From positions 1 through 33,997 of the forward strand of contig CAKRLC010000020.1 in the NCBI GenBank assembly GCA_934358955.1: 33,997 nucleotides of DNA, given 5' to 3'. Positions 16,896-25,641 of this stretch are shown here, piece by piece. The position numbers and the translations under genes were made by a program. This DNA is from an uncultured Roseburia sp. (lineage in GTDB: Bacteria > Bacillota > Clostridia > Lachnospirales > Lachnospiraceae). Numbering within the stretch: position 1 is the first letter of the stretch; each line of letters starts with the position of its first letter. The notes under the pieces are model-generated. The model saw only the letters and a program-made list of their open reading frames with translations, was not told the DNA's origin and did not search any database.

Positions 16896-17786
16896 ATGAG
16901 CGATAAGAAGAAATTACTGTTTGTATTTAATCCGCGATCCGGAAAAGCACGGATTAAATATCATCTTATGGATATTGTAGATATTATGGTAAAAGCCGGA
17001 TATGAGGTGATGGTTTATCCAACGCAGTTTGCAGGTGATGCACGGGATAAAGTAGAACTGGAAGCAGGGGATTATGATCTGGTTGTCTGCAGTGGCGGAG
17101 ACGGCACTTTGGATGAAGCTGTAACCGGAATGATGAACCGGGGAGACAGACTTCCCCTGGGGTATATCCCGGCAGGAAGCACGAATGATTTTGCAGCTTC
17201 CTTAGGGATTCCAAAAGATATGACAAATGCAGCAGAGACAGCTGTGGCAGGAAATCGTTTTGCCTGTGATATCGGATCCTTTAATGGAGACTATTTTGTT
17301 TATGTGGCAGCCTTTGGCATGTTTACGGAGGTGTCTTATAAGACAAGCCAGGAGTGGAAGAATGTACTTGGACATGCAGCTTATATATTAGAAGGCGCCA
17401 AATGTCTGCATGATATTCCATCTTATATGATGCAGGTAGAATATAACCACACAGTGATCCAGGATGAATTTATTTATGGAATGATCACAAACTCTACGTC
17501 CGTAGGCGGTTTTAAAGGGATGACAGGAAAAGATGTACTGTTAGATGATGGAGTTTTTGAAGTGACTCTGATCAAGAAACCGAAGAACCCGATCGAATTA
17601 AATGAGATTATCGGGGCATTGATCAATCTGGTCGATGATACAGAGATGATTTATTCCTTTAAGACCAGTGAAGTGAAATTTACGTCTGCAAAGCCAATCT
17701 CATGGACCAGGGATGGAGAGTTTGGAGGAGAACATACGGAGGTTCTGATCCAGAATCTGAAGCAGGCTGTGGAAATTATGGTATAA
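16896..17786 (+). CDS. Diacylglycerol/lipid kinase family protein (YegS/DgkB type)
   Basis: A 296-residue protein of the diacylglycerol kinase catalytic family. The nucleotide-binding motif GGDGTLDE begins at about residue 67, the N-terminus carries the NPRSGKA motif, and PAGSTNDFA follows in the middle. Such enzymes phosphorylate diacylglycerol or related lipids; in Gram-positives DgkB recycles diacylglycerol released by lipoteichoic acid synthesis. Exact substrate cannot be assigned. It starts 44 nt after whiA and is probably the last gene of the hprK block. No clear terminator was found in the next 70 nt. Confidence 0.85.
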   Translation: MSDKKKLLFVFNPRSGKARIKYHLMDIVDIMVKAGYEVMVYPTQFAGDARDKVELEAGDYDLVVCSGGDGTLDEAVTGMMNRGDRLPLGYIPAGSTNDFAASLGIPKDMTNAAETAVAGNRFACDIGSFNGDYFVYVAAFGMFTEVSYKTSQEWKNVLGHAAYILEGAKCLHDIPSYMMQVEYNHTVIQDEFIYGMITNSTSVGGFKGMTGKDVLLDDGVFEVTLIKKPKNPIELNEIIGALINLVDDTEMIYSFKTSEVKFTSAKPISWTRDGEFGGEHTEVLIQNLKQAVEIMV

Positions 17787-17900
17787 AAGCTGAAAAAAAA
17801 CGAAAGCATAGTCAGAATATCAGCAAATTGTGACTTTATTTTTTAGAAGAAGTAATATATAATGGTTGCAGGCGCGTGAGTTCTTTTTATATAGTAGATA

Positions 17901-17928
17901 TTGTAATAAGAGCTGAAGGTATTATACT
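17901..17928 (+). promoter_or_regulatory. Candidate promoter of the aldolase gene
   Basis: -35 TTGTAA (17901-17906), 16-nt spacer, -10 TATACT (17923-17928). A second possible -10, TATAAT at 17858-17863, lies upstream but has a poor -35 (TTTATT, 17835-17840). Two tandem starts are possible; which is used cannot be decided by reading. Confidence 0.5.
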
Positions 17929-18004
17929 CGCAGGATTTGCTGCGGACAATGATATCTAATTACGTCTTATGGGCAAATATTTTAAAGTTATGGAGGAAAT
18001 GAAC

Positions 18005-18871
18005 ATGTTAGTATCTGCAAAAGAGATGTTAGACAAGGCAAAAGCTGGTCATTATGCAGTAGGTCAGTTCAACATCAACAATCTGGAATGGACAAAAGCA
18101 ATTCTTTTAACAGCACAGGAATTAAAATCCCCTGTTATCTTAGGTGTATCTGAGGGCGCAGGAAAATATATGACAGGATTTAAGACTGTTGCAGCTATGG
18201 TAAAAGCTATGGACGAAGAGCTCGGAATCACAGTTCCTGTAGCATTACACTTAGACCATGGTACATACGAAGGATGCTACAAATGCATCAAAGCAGGCTT
18301 CACATCTATCATGTTTGATGGTTCTCATTATCCAATCGAAGAGAACGTTGAGAAAACAAAAGAATTAGTAGCAGTTGCTCATCAGTTGGGCTTATCCATT
18401 GAAGCTGAAGTTGGTTCTATCGGTGGAGAAGAAGACGGTGTTGTTGGTATGGGTGAATGTGCTGATCCTAACGAGTGCAAAGCAATCGCTGATCTTGGTG
18501 TAGATATGCTTGCAGCAGGTATCGGTAACATCCATGGAAAATATCCGGCAAACTGGCCAGGATTAAGCTTTGAGACATTAGCAGCAGTTCAGGAAAAAAC
18601 AGGAACTATGCCATTAGTACTTCACGGTGGTACAGGTATTCCAGAAGATATGATCAAGAAAGCGATCGACCTTGGTGTATCTAAGATCAACGTAAATACA
18701 GAATGTCAGTTATCTTTCGCAGATGCTACACGTAAATATATCGAAGCTGGTAAGGATCTTGAAGGAAAGGGATTCGACCCACGTAAATTATTAGCTCCTG
18801 GTGCAGAAGCAATCAAAGCTACTGTAAAAGAGAAGATGGAATTATTCGGTTCCGTAGGAAAAGCAGAATAA
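18005..18871 (+). CDS. fba: Class II fructose-bisphosphate aldolase
   Basis: A 288-residue zinc-dependent aldolase that splits fructose-1,6-bisphosphate in glycolysis and runs in reverse in gluconeogenesis. Asp84 and the zinc ligand His85 are in LDHGT. Further zinc ligands fit His177 (NIHGKYP) and His207 (LHGGTG), and NVNTE closes the phosphate site. The start at 18005 is chosen because GGAGG (17992-17996) is 8 nt upstream; three upstream in-frame ATGs are too close to it or lie before it. Codon use (many TTA, ACA, GCA) looks like a highly expressed gene. It is monocistronic, ending in a strong terminator. Confidence 0.95.
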   Translation: MLVSAKEMLDKAKAGHYAVGQFNINNLEWTKAILLTAQELKSPVILGVSEGAGKYMTGFKTVAAMVKAMDEELGITVPVALHLDHGTYEGCYKCIKAGFTSIMFDGSHYPIEENVEKTKELVAVAHQLGLSIEAEVGSIGGEEDGVVGMGECADPNECKAIADLGVDMLAAGIGNIHGKYPANWPGLSFETLAAVQEKTGTMPLVLHGGTGIPEDMIKKAIDLGVSKINVNTECQLSFADATRKYIEAGKDLEGKGFDPRKLLAPGAEAIKATVKEKMELFGSVGKAE

Positions 18872-18893
18872 TTACGGTCATATACAAAAACGA

Positions 18894-18928
18894 AGAGCGT
18901 TCCAATGTGATTGGAGCGCTCTTTTTTG
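18894..18928 (+). terminator. Terminator of fba
   Basis: AGAGCGTTCCAAT (18894-18906), a 3-nt loop and ATTGGAGCGCTCT (18910-18922) form a 13-bp stem with one G-U pair, followed by six T. An almost identical terminator lies upstream of the second glnN gene. Confidence 0.93.
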
Positions 18929-18948
18929 GAAAAAATACAATTTATTAG

Positions 18949-18977
18949 TTGCAATTATTTGTTGATTCTCTTATATT
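18949..18977 (+). promoter_or_regulatory. Promoter of glnN copy 1
   Basis: -35 TTGCAA (18949-18954), 17-nt spacer, -10 TATATT (18972-18977). Transcription would start near 18984, only about 48 nt before the ATG, so the leader hairpin at 18991-19010 would lie close to the 5' end of the mRNA. Confidence 0.65.
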
Positions 18978-18990
18978 AGAATTGCGAATA

Positions 18991-19010
18991 TTAAATCTAA
19001 GGGGATTTAG
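18991..19010 (+). promoter_or_regulatory. Hexaloop hairpin in the leader of glnN copy 1
   Basis: TTAAATC (18991-18997) pairs with GATTTAG (19004-19010), including one terminal U-G pair, around the six-base loop TAAGGG. The hairpin ends 21 nt before the start codon, just before the Shine-Dalgarno region. The second glnN copy has the equivalent hairpin with loop TTAGGG and a different but still paired stem. Confidence 0.6.
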
Positions 19011-19031
19011 AGGATAGAAAGGAAAAAACAG

Positions 19032-21152
19032 ATGAGTGAAACTGAATACTTTAATGTAGTGGATATTTTCGGAGAGAATGTATTTAATGATTCTGTCATG
19101 CAGGCACGTCTTCCGAAGAAGGTCTATAAAAAACTCCATGAGGTAATGGAGGAAGGAAAAGAATTAGACCTTGAGACAGCGGATGTTGTGGCTCATGAAA
19201 TGAAAGAATGGGCAATAGAAAAAGGTGCGACACATTATTCACACTGGTTCCAGCCACTTACAGGAGTGACAGCAGAGAAGCACGATTCATTTATTACTGC
19301 ACCGATGGAAAACGGAAAGGTGTTGATGAGTTTTTCAGGAAAAGAACTGATCAAAGGAGAGCCGGATGCATCTTCTTTTCCTTCCGGAGGCTTGAGAGCG
19401 ACATTTGAAGCAAGAGGTTATACAGCCTGGGACTGCACATCACCGGCATTTGTCAGACAGGATGCAGCAGGTGCAACACTTTGTATTCCAACAGCGTTCT
19501 GTTCTTATACAGGTGAGGCGCTGGATCAGAAGACACCATTGCTCCGCTCTATGGAGGCGATCAATGAACAGGCATTGAGACTCATCCGTTTATTTGGTAA
19601 TACAACATCAAAGAGAGTTATACCTTCCGTAGGACCGGAACAGGAGTATTTTATTGTTGACCGTGAAAAATATTTACAGAGAAAAGATTTAATTTTTACC
19701 GGACGTACATTATTTGGTGCAATGCCTCCAAAAGGTCAGGAGATGGATGACCACTATTTCGGAAGTATCCGTGAGCGTATTGCCTCCTACATGAGGGACG
19801 TTAATATTGAACTCTGGAAGCTTGGAGTATCTTCTAAGACACAGCATAATGAGGTAGCACCGGCACAGCATGAACTGGCACCAATTTATGCAGTTGCCAA
19901 TATTGCTGTCGATCATAATCAGCTTATCATGGAGACTTTAAAGAAAGTGGCATATCGCCATGGCTTACAGTGCTTACTGCATGAAAAACCATTTGCAGGC
20001 GTGAATGGCTCCGGTAAACATGACAACTGGTCTATTACAACAGACGATGGCATTAACCTGTTGGAGCCAGGAAAAACACCACATGAGAATATTCAGTTCC
20101 TTCTGGTACTGACTTGTATTTTAAAAGCAGTAGATAAACACGCAGATCTTTTAAGAGAGTCCGCAGCAGATGTAGGAAACGACCACAGACTTGGAGCAAA
20201 TGAGGCACCACCAGCTATTTTATCCGTATATCTTGGTGAACAGCTCCAGGATGTATTGTCCCAGCTTATCAGCACAGGAGCGGCAACACATAGTATTTCA
20301 GGTCAGAAATTAGAGACCGGTGTAAAATCTCTTCCTGATTTTATGAAAGATGCAACCGACCGTAACCGTACGTCTCCATTTGCATTTACCGGAAATAAAT
20401 TCGAATTCCGTATGGTAGGATCCCAGGATTCCGTTGCACAGCCAAACGTAGTATTAAATACGATCGTTGCGGAAGCATTTGCAGAAGCCTGTGATGAACT
20501 GGAAAAAGCAGATGACTTTGACATGGCAGTACATGATCTGATCAAAAAATATGCGACCGAACATCAGAGAATTGTATTCAATGGAAATGGATACTCAGAA
20601 GAATGGGTAGAAGAGGCCGAGAGACGTGGTTTACCAAATATTAAATCTATGGTAGATGCGATTCCTGCGTTGAATACAGAAAAGTCTGTTGCATTATTTG
20701 AAAAATTTGGAGTTTTCACAAGAGCAGAACTGGATTCCCGTGTGGAGATCGAGTATGAAACTTATGCAAAAGAAATCAACATTGAGGCAAAAACAATGAT
20801 TGATGTCGCTACAAAACAGATCATTCCGGCTGTCATTCGGTATACAACAACACTGGCACAGTCTATTAATGCAGTGAAGGCTGCCTGTGGCGCAGATATC
20901 AGCGTGCAGACAGAAATCCTTATGGAAGTGTCAGACCTTCTTGCAGATACAAAGAATGCACTTTCCAAGTTAGAGGAAGCAGCAACACAGGGAGCAGCAA
21001 TGGCTCAGGGAAGAGAGCAGGCAATGTTCTACCGTGATGAGGTTATGACAGCAATGTCAGCATTAAGAACACCGGTTGATAAGCTTGAGATGTTAGTTGA
21101 TAAATCTATGTGGCCGATGCCTTCTTATGGTGATCTGATCTTTGAGGTATAA
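19032..21152 (+). CDS. glnN: Type III glutamine synthetase (GlnN), copy 1
   Basis: A 706-residue type III glutamine synthetase, which condenses glutamate and ammonium at the cost of ATP. The length is typical of this large class, unlike GSI at about 450. Motifs include the active-site [19 protein letters not shown], the ATP/glutamate region [17 protein letters not shown] and [19 protein letters not shown]. An AAAGGA site precedes the ATG. It is the first of a tandem pair with 21476-23596; the proteins match at about 92% of positions by hand count, with most changes in the last 120 residues. A terminator separates the two, so each has its own leader and may be regulated separately. Confidence 0.96.
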   Translation: MSETEYFNVVDIFGENVFNDSVMQARLPKKVYKKLHEVMEEGKELDLETADVVAHEMKEWAIEKGATHYSHWFQPLTGVTAEKHDSFITAPMENGKVLMSFSGKELIKGEPDASSFPSGGLRATFEARGYTAWDCTSPAFVRQDAAGATLCIPTAFCSYTGEALDQKTPLLRSMEAINEQALRLIRLFGNTTSKRVIPSVGPEQEYFIVDREKYLQRKDLIFTGRTLFGAMPPKGQEMDDHYFGSIRERIASYMRDVNIELWKLGVSSKTQHNEVAPAQHELAPIYAVANIAVDHNQLIMETLKKVAYRHGLQCLLHEKPFAGVNGSGKHDNWSITTDDGINLLEPGKTPHENIQFLLVLTCILKAVDKHADLLRESAADVGNDHRLGANEAPPAILSVYLGEQLQDVLSQLISTGAATHSISGQKLETGVKSLPDFMKDATDRNRTSPFAFTGNKFEFRMVGSQDSVAQPNVVLNTIVAEAFAEACDELEKADDFDMAVHDLIKKYATEHQRIVFNGNGYSEEWVEEAERRGLPNIKSMVDAIPALNTEKSVALFEKFGVFTRAELDSRVEIEYETYAKEINIEAKTMIDVATKQIIPAVIRYTTTLAQSINAVKAACGADISVQTEILMEVSDLLADTKNALSKLEEAATQGAAMAQGREQAMFYRDEVMTAMSALRTPVDKLEMLVDKSMWPMPSYGDLIFEV

Positions 21153-21327
21153 AAACAGACGTAAGTTTTTGAAAAAGCAGTATGGATAAAATGCCAAAAA
21201 ACAGATTGTTTCCAAGGAAAACATTATTTAATTGTAACAAAATAAAAAAAAATAAAAAAAACATCTTGAAAAATGATGTCTGTTGTATTATTTTAGTTAC
21301 AACAAAACATTGATCGAGAGAAGAACA

Positions 21328-21362
21328 AGGGCGTTCCAATAGGATTGGAGCGCTCTTTTTTT
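21328..21362 (+). terminator. Terminator between the two glnN copies
   Basis: AGGGCGTTCCAAT (21328-21340), loop AGG and ATTGGAGCGCTCT (21344-21356) form a 13-bp stem with two G-U pairs, followed by T residues to 21362. It matches the fba terminator at all but a few bases. The preceding 175 nt after glnN copy 1 are A/T-rich, with a long-range TTGTAAC/GTTACAA pairing (21232-21238 with 21296-21302). Confidence 0.9.
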
Positions 21363-21430
21363 ATTTATAAAAATGTTTTTCTGTAAATAAAAGTGATACC
21401 GTAGAATTCTCCCGTTCAAGTAATTATGCA

Positions 21431-21453
21431 ATCCAATCTTAGGGGATCTGGAT
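21431..21453 (+). promoter_or_regulatory. Hexaloop hairpin in the leader of glnN copy 2
   Basis: ATCCAATC (21431-21438) pairs with GAT-C-TGGAT (21445-21453, one bulged C at 21448) around the loop TTAGGG. It ends 22 nt before the start codon. The stem sequence differs from that of copy 1 while pairing is kept, and the loop shares the TxAGGG pattern. A candidate -10 for this gene is TAGAAT (21402-21407), with a weak -35. Confidence 0.6.
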
Positions 21454-21475
21454 AAACAGAAAGGATGTTGAGAAG

Positions 21476-23596
21476 ATGAGTGAAACAAAGTATTTTAACG
21501 TAGCAGATATTTTTGGGGAAAACGTATTTAATGATTCTGTTATGCAGGAACGTTTACCAAAAAAAGTTTACAAAAAGCTTCATGAAGTAATGGAAGAAGG
21601 AAAAGAATTAGATCTTGAAACCGCAGATGTGGTTGCTCATGAGATGAAAGAATGGGCAATTGAAAAAGGTGCAACCCATTATACACATTGGTTTCAGCCG
21701 CTGACTGGTGTTACAGCAGAAAAGCATGACTCCTTTATCACAGCTCCAATGCCAAACGGTAAAGTACTAATGAGCTTTTCAGGAAAAGAGCTGATCAAAG
21801 GAGAACCGGATGCATCATCTTTTCCATCCGGAGGACTCAGGGCAACCTTTGAAGCAAGAGGCTATACAGCGTGGGATTGTACATCACCGGCATTTGTCAG
21901 ACAGGATGCAGCAGGTGCAACACTTTGTATCCCGACAGCGTTCTGCTCTTACACAGGGGAAGCACTTGACCAGAAAACACCATTGCTTCGTTCTATGGAA
22001 GCAATCAATGAACAGTCTCTTCGATTATTAAGATTATTTGGAAATACCACATCAAAGAGAGTCACTCCTTCCGTTGGACCGGAACAGGAATATTTTATTG
22101 TTGACCGTGAAAAATATTTACAGAGAAAAGACCTGATCTTTACCGGACGTACTTTATTTGGTGCAATGCCTCCAAAAGGACAGGAGATGGATGACCATTA
22201 TTTCGGAAGCATCCGGGAGCGTATCGCAGCTTACATGAAGGATGTCAATAAAGAGCTCTGGAAGCTTGGAGTGGCAGCGAAAACACAGCATAATGAGGTT
22301 GCTCCTGCACAGCATGAGCTGGCTCCGATTTATGCAGAAGCAAATATTGCGGTTGATCATAACCAGTTAGTGATGGAGACCTTAAAGAAAGTCGCATATC
22401 GTCATGGATTACAGTGCCTGCTTCATGAAAAACCATTTGCCGGAGTAAACGGTTCCGGAAAACACAACAACTGGTCGATCACAACAGATGACGGCATTAA
22501 CTTATTGGATCCAGGAAAAACACCTCATGAAAATATTCAGTTCTTATTAGTTTTAACCTGTATCTTAAAAGCAGTTGATGTGCATGCAGATCTGTTAAGG
22601 GAGTCTGCAGCAGATGTCGGAAATGATCACAGATTAGGAGCAAACGAGGCACCTCCAGCAATCCTTTCTGTATTCCTTGGAGAACAGTTAGAGGATGTAT
22701 TATCACAGCTGATCAGCACTGGTGAGGCTACACACAGTATTTCAGGAAAAATGTTAGAGACAGGTGTTAAGACATTGCCTGATTTCATGAAGGATGCAAC
22801 CGACCGTAACAGAACATCACCATTTGCATTTACAGGAAATAAATTTGAATTCCGTATGGTAGGATCCCAGGATTCTATTGCACAGCCAAACGTTGTATTA
22901 AATACGATCGTTGCAGAAGCATTTGCAGAAGCATGCGATGAATTGGAAAAAGCAGATGATTTCGATCTCGCTGTACATGATCTGATCAAAAAATATGCAA
23001 CGGAACATCAGAGAATCGTATTCAACGGAAACGGTTACTCCGAGGAATGGGTAGAAGAAGCGGAACGTCGTGGCCTGCCAAATATCAAGTCCATGGTTGA
23101 AGCAATCCCGGCTTTAAATACAGAAAAAGCAGTTGCATTATTTGAAAAATTCGGAGTCTTTACAAAGGCAGAATTAGATTCCCGTGTTGAGATTGAATAT
23201 GAGACTTATGCAAAGGAAATCAACATTGAAGCAAAAGCTATGATCGATATTGCAACGAAACAGATTATCCCGGCAGTGATCAAATATACAACCGTTCTTG
23301 CACAGTCGATTGCAGCAGTAAAGAGTGCATGCACAGCAGATGTCAGTGTACAGACAGAGATACTGACAGAAGTATCCGATCTGTTAGCAGATACCAAGGC
23401 TGCATTGTCAAAGCTTGAGGAAGCAACAGAAAAAGGCGGTGCGATGGAAGAAGGAAAGGATCAGGCAGTCTTCTATCATGATGAAGTGAAGAAAGCAATG
23501 GATGAGCTGAGGGCTCCTGTTGATAAACTTGAAATGTTAGTAGACAAAGCAATGTGGCCGATGCCTTCTTATGGCGATCTGATCTTTGAAGTATAA
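21476..23596 (+). CDS. glnN: Type III glutamine synthetase (GlnN), copy 2
   Basis: A 706-residue type III glutamine synthetase, paralogous to the upstream copy and of identical length. All catalytic motifs of copy 1 are present ([35 protein letters not shown]), so both should be active. Differences are mostly conservative; the HDNW to HNNW change beside the nucleotide region is the one nearest to a known motif. Synonymous codons differ widely between the copies, so the duplication is not recent, or one copy was acquired from a relative. An AAGGA site lies about 11 nt upstream of the ATG. glnB follows after 206 bp, placing this copy in the nitrogen island. Confidence 0.96.
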   Translation: MSETKYFNVADIFGENVFNDSVMQERLPKKVYKKLHEVMEEGKELDLETADVVAHEMKEWAIEKGATHYTHWFQPLTGVTAEKHDSFITAPMPNGKVLMSFSGKELIKGEPDASSFPSGGLRATFEARGYTAWDCTSPAFVRQDAAGATLCIPTAFCSYTGEALDQKTPLLRSMEAINEQSLRLLRLFGNTTSKRVTPSVGPEQEYFIVDREKYLQRKDLIFTGRTLFGAMPPKGQEMDDHYFGSIRERIAAYMKDVNKELWKLGVAAKTQHNEVAPAQHELAPIYAEANIAVDHNQLVMETLKKVAYRHGLQCLLHEKPFAGVNGSGKHNNWSITTDDGINLLDPGKTPHENIQFLLVLTCILKAVDVHADLLRESAADVGNDHRLGANEAPPAILSVFLGEQLEDVLSQLISTGEATHSISGKMLETGVKTLPDFMKDATDRNRTSPFAFTGNKFEFRMVGSQDSIAQPNVVLNTIVAEAFAEACDELEKADDFDLAVHDLIKKYATEHQRIVFNGNGYSEEWVEEAERRGLPNIKSMVEAIPALNTEKAVALFEKFGVFTKAELDSRVEIEYETYAKEINIEAKAMIDIATKQIIPAVIKYTTVLAQSIAAVKSACTADVSVQTEILTEVSDLLADTKAALSKLEEATEKGGAMEEGKDQAVFYHDEVKKAMDELRAPVDKLEMLVDKAMWPMPSYGDLIFEV

Positions 23597-23602
23597 AAAA
23601 AG

Positions 23603-23643
23603 CCCTTAAAAAGGGAGGATGCCAGGTGGAATACCACCTGGCA
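23603..23643 (+). other. Two tandem hairpins after glnN copy 2
   Basis: CCCTT-AAA-AAGGG (23603-23615) is followed 4 nt later by a perfect 10-bp stem TGCCAGGTGG/CCACCTGGCA (23620-23629 and 23634-23643) with an AATA loop. No T-run follows the second stem. A weaker A/T stem with a T-run (23672-23700) comes afterwards and may be the actual terminator. The double hairpin may protect the mRNA 3' end. Confidence 0.6.
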
Positions 23644-23738
23644 GATTATGAAAAAGTTTATACTAAAAAGTAAACAAAACTTAGAAATTATCTTTTGTTT
23701 TTATGATTTTATTATATGCAGAAGAAATGAAAAAATCA

Positions 23739-23777
23739 TGTTCACATAATGAAAGGTTTTTTAACAAATTGTGAACA
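23739..23777. repeat. Inverted repeat upstream of glnB
   Basis: TGTTCACA (23739-23746) and TGTGAACA (23770-23777) are perfect reverse complements separated by 23 nt, ending 25 nt before the glnB start. They could be an operator or a stem in the leader. No convincing -35/-10 pair for glnB was found; a TATATG near 23713 is the nearest candidate. Confidence 0.5.
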
Positions 23778-23802
23778 AATAAAGAATAAATGGAGGATTG
23801 CT

Positions 23803-24141
23803 ATGAAAAAACTGGAAATTATTATCAAACCGGAAAAACTCGAAGATTTGAAAGAAGTGTTTGATGAATGTGATGTTCAAGGTATGAACGTAGTGAACAG
23901 CATGGGTTATGGTAATCAGAAAGGTGTTATTAAGAATTACAGAGGCGCTGAATATGCCGTGAACCTTCTTCCAAAAATTAAGGTCGAAACCGTTGTAACA
24001 AATGAACTGGCACCGAAGCTGATCGATATGATCGTAAAACAGATTAATACAGGACACTTTGGTGATGGTAAAATTTTCGTTTATGAAGTAGAAGATGCAG
24101 TTCGTATCCGTACTGGTGAACATGGTACCGATGCATTGTAG
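23803..24141 (+). CDS. glnB: Nitrogen regulatory PII protein
   Basis: A 112-residue PII signal protein, trimeric in the family. It binds ATP/ADP and 2-oxoglutarate and controls AmtB and glutamine synthetase. The T-loop reads YGNQKGVIKNYRGAEY, keeping Tyr51, the uridylylation site of proteobacterial PII; whether it is modified in this organism is unknown. The B and C loops (TGHFGDGKIFVYEV and the terminal IRTGEHG) are intact. The start at 23803 is supported by GGAGG upstream; a longer in-frame version from 23749 would include that site. amtB follows after 183 nt, with a terminator hairpin in between. Confidence 0.95.
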   Translation: MKKLEIIIKPEKLEDLKEVFDECDVQGMNVVNSMGYGNQKGVIKNYRGAEYAVNLLPKIKVETVVTNELAPKLIDMIVKQINTGHFGDGKIFVYEVEDAVRIRTGEHGTDAL

Positions 24142-24235
24142 GATGCTGAATCTTTGAAAAAAGTCCGGATCAGGAAAGAGAATTCCGAATGTGGCAAGAG
24201 TGAGTAAAATTATGAAAAAATTGAAAAAGGCAGGC

Positions 24236-24297
24236 TATAATTATCAATGGGGATAAGAAACAGGAGAAAATTTCATTCTGGTCTTATCCCATTTTTA
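24236..24297 (+). terminator. Terminator/attenuator between glnB and amtB
   Basis: GGGATAAGA (24250-24258) pairs with TCTTATCCC (24282-24290), with further CAG/CTG pairing (24261-24263 with 24278-24280), followed by ATTTTTAT. The hairpin ends 35 nt before the amtB start. A TATAAT at 24236-24241 lies directly upstream: a promoter there would begin transcription at the foot of this hairpin, although its -35 is poor. The hairpin may end glnB transcripts, attenuate amtB, or both. Confidence 0.7.
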
Positions 24298-24324
24298 TAT
24301 CCCTGCGAGCAAGGAGGAATAGAT

Positions 24325-25521
24325 ATGGATATGAGTGTATGGTTCCTGATGGGAGCAGCGTTAGTATTTTTTATGCAATGCGGATTTGCGATGGTAGAGG
24401 CAGGCTTTACCAGAGCAAAGAACGTAGGTAACATTACAATGAAAAATTTAATGGATTTTTGTATAGGTACGGTTGCCTTTTATTTATTAGGATATAATCT
24501 TTTGTGCGGCGAAGGTGGATTTGCAGGATGGGGCTTAAATCCTTTTACAAATTTTGCTGAGACAGACTGGTCGAGCTTCGTGTTTAACCTGGTATTTTGT
24601 GCAACAGCAGCAACGATTGTTTCAGGTGCTATGGCAGAGCGTACCAAGTTCGTTACATACTGTGTTTACAGCTTTGTGATCAGTTTAATTGTATATCCGA
24701 TCGAAGCACACTGGGTATGGGGAGCAACACCTTGGCTGACAGATCTGGGATTCACAGATTTTGCAGGATCTGCCTGCATCCATATGGTAGGTGGTATCAC
24801 AGCCTTTATCGGAGCATCCCTGTTAGGACCACGTATTGGAAAATATGATAAAAATGGAAAAGCAAAACCTATTTTAGGACACAATATTTTGATCGGTGCA
24901 CTTGGTGTATTTATCCTCTGGTTTGGATGGTATGGTTTCAACGGCGCAGCAGCAACAGATACCATGCAGTTATCACAGATTTTTGCAACAACAACGATCG
25001 CACCTGCAGTAGCAACTTGTACAGCAATGCTGTATACATGGTTTAGAAATGGAAAGCCGGATGTTTCCATGTCCTTAAACGGATCTCTGGCAGGTCTTGT
25101 AGCAATTACAGCCGGATGTGCGAATGTAGATGCAGTAGGAGCCTTTGTAATTGGAGCAATAGCAGGTATCCTTGTTTGTGTGGCAGTATACTTTATTGAA
25201 GATAAATTAAAAGTAGATGATCCGGTCGGAGCAGTTGCAGTACACGGATGCAATGGTATCTGGGGAACAATTGCAGTAGGATTTTTTGATTACAATGACG
25301 GTTTATTATATGGTGGTGGTGTACATCATTTATTGATCCAGTTACTTGGTATTGCATGTATTGCAGGCTGGACGATCATCACAATGACAATTGTATTTAC
25401 CGTTCTTAAGAAAACAATCGGACTGAGAGTATCAGCGCAGGAAGAAATAGAAGGTCTTGACTCAACTGAACATGGTCTTGAATCAGGATATCCGGATTTT
25501 GTAAGCAGAGAACTTCATTAA
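24325..25521 (+). CDS. amtB: Ammonium transporter AmtB
   Basis: A 398-residue polytopic membrane protein of the Amt/Rh family that conducts ammonium into the cell. Eleven hydrophobic segments are expected and the sequence is consistent with this. The twin pore histidines fit His153 (CIHMVGG) and His307 (VAVHGCNG). The cytoplasmic tail ends GLDSTEHGLESGYPDF, close to the family tail through which PII blocks the pore; the adjacent glnB supports that partnership. The start at 24325 follows AAGGAGG; an in-frame ATG 78 nt upstream lies before the terminator hairpin and is rejected. The protein N-terminus is already in membrane helix 1, so a cleaved signal peptide seems absent. Confidence 0.95.
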   Translation: MDMSVWFLMGAALVFFMQCGFAMVEAGFTRAKNVGNITMKNLMDFCIGTVAFYLLGYNLLCGEGGFAGWGLNPFTNFAETDWSSFVFNLVFCATAATIVSGAMAERTKFVTYCVYSFVISLIVYPIEAHWVWGATPWLTDLGFTDFAGSACIHMVGGITAFIGASLLGPRIGKYDKNGKAKPILGHNILIGALGVFILWFGWYGFNGAAATDTMQLSQIFATTTIAPAVATCTAMLYTWFRNGKPDVSMSLNGSLAGLVAITAGCANVDAVGAFVIGAIAGILVCVAVYFIEDKLKVDDPVGAVAVHGCNGIWGTIAVGFFDYNDGLLYGGGVHHLLIQLLGIACIAGWTIITMTIVFTVLKKTIGLRVSAQEEIEGLDSTEHGLESGYPDFVSRELH

Positions 25522-25525
25522 GATG

Positions 25526-25559
25526 CACGAATCTATTCGGTTAGATTCGTGGAATCTAA
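25526..25559 (+). other. Two mutually exclusive hairpins after amtB
   Basis: CACGAATCT (25526-25534) pairs perfectly with AGATTCGTG (25543-25551), while TTAGATTC (25541-25548) pairs perfectly with GAATCTAA (25552-25559). The two stems share bases and cannot form together. They lie between the amtB stop and the terminator. Confidence 0.6.
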
Positions 25560-25573
25560 TCCCCTTAGTTAGT

Positions 25574-25621
25574 ATATAAACACAAAAAAACCAGCGTATG
25601 CTGGTTTTTTTGTGTTTATAT
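25574..25621. terminator. Bidirectional terminator between amtB and the PBP gene
   Basis: A perfect stem of at least 21 bp (25575-25595 with 25600-25620, plus an outer A-T pair), capped by a GTAT loop, with CCAGC/GCTGG at the tip and A-run/T-run flanks. It serves both converging genes. Confidence 0.95.
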
Positions 25622-25641
25622 GTGGAATCCTAAATAAAATA

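Noticed and set aside
18929..19031. Glutamine riboswitch or T-box in the glnN leader
   Set aside because: The leader is too short and lacks the conserved elements of either. Only the small hexaloop hairpin is present.
21232..21302. Minus-strand terminator formed by the A-tract and ACATC/GATGT stem
   Set aside because: The stem is only 5 bp and there is no minus-strand gene to terminate.
24142..24325. Sigma-54 promoter for amtB
   Set aside because: Looked for a GG-N10-GC type -24/-12 element and found none.
24666..25253. Antisense open frame inside amtB
   Set aside because: Shadow of the membrane-helix codons of amtB.
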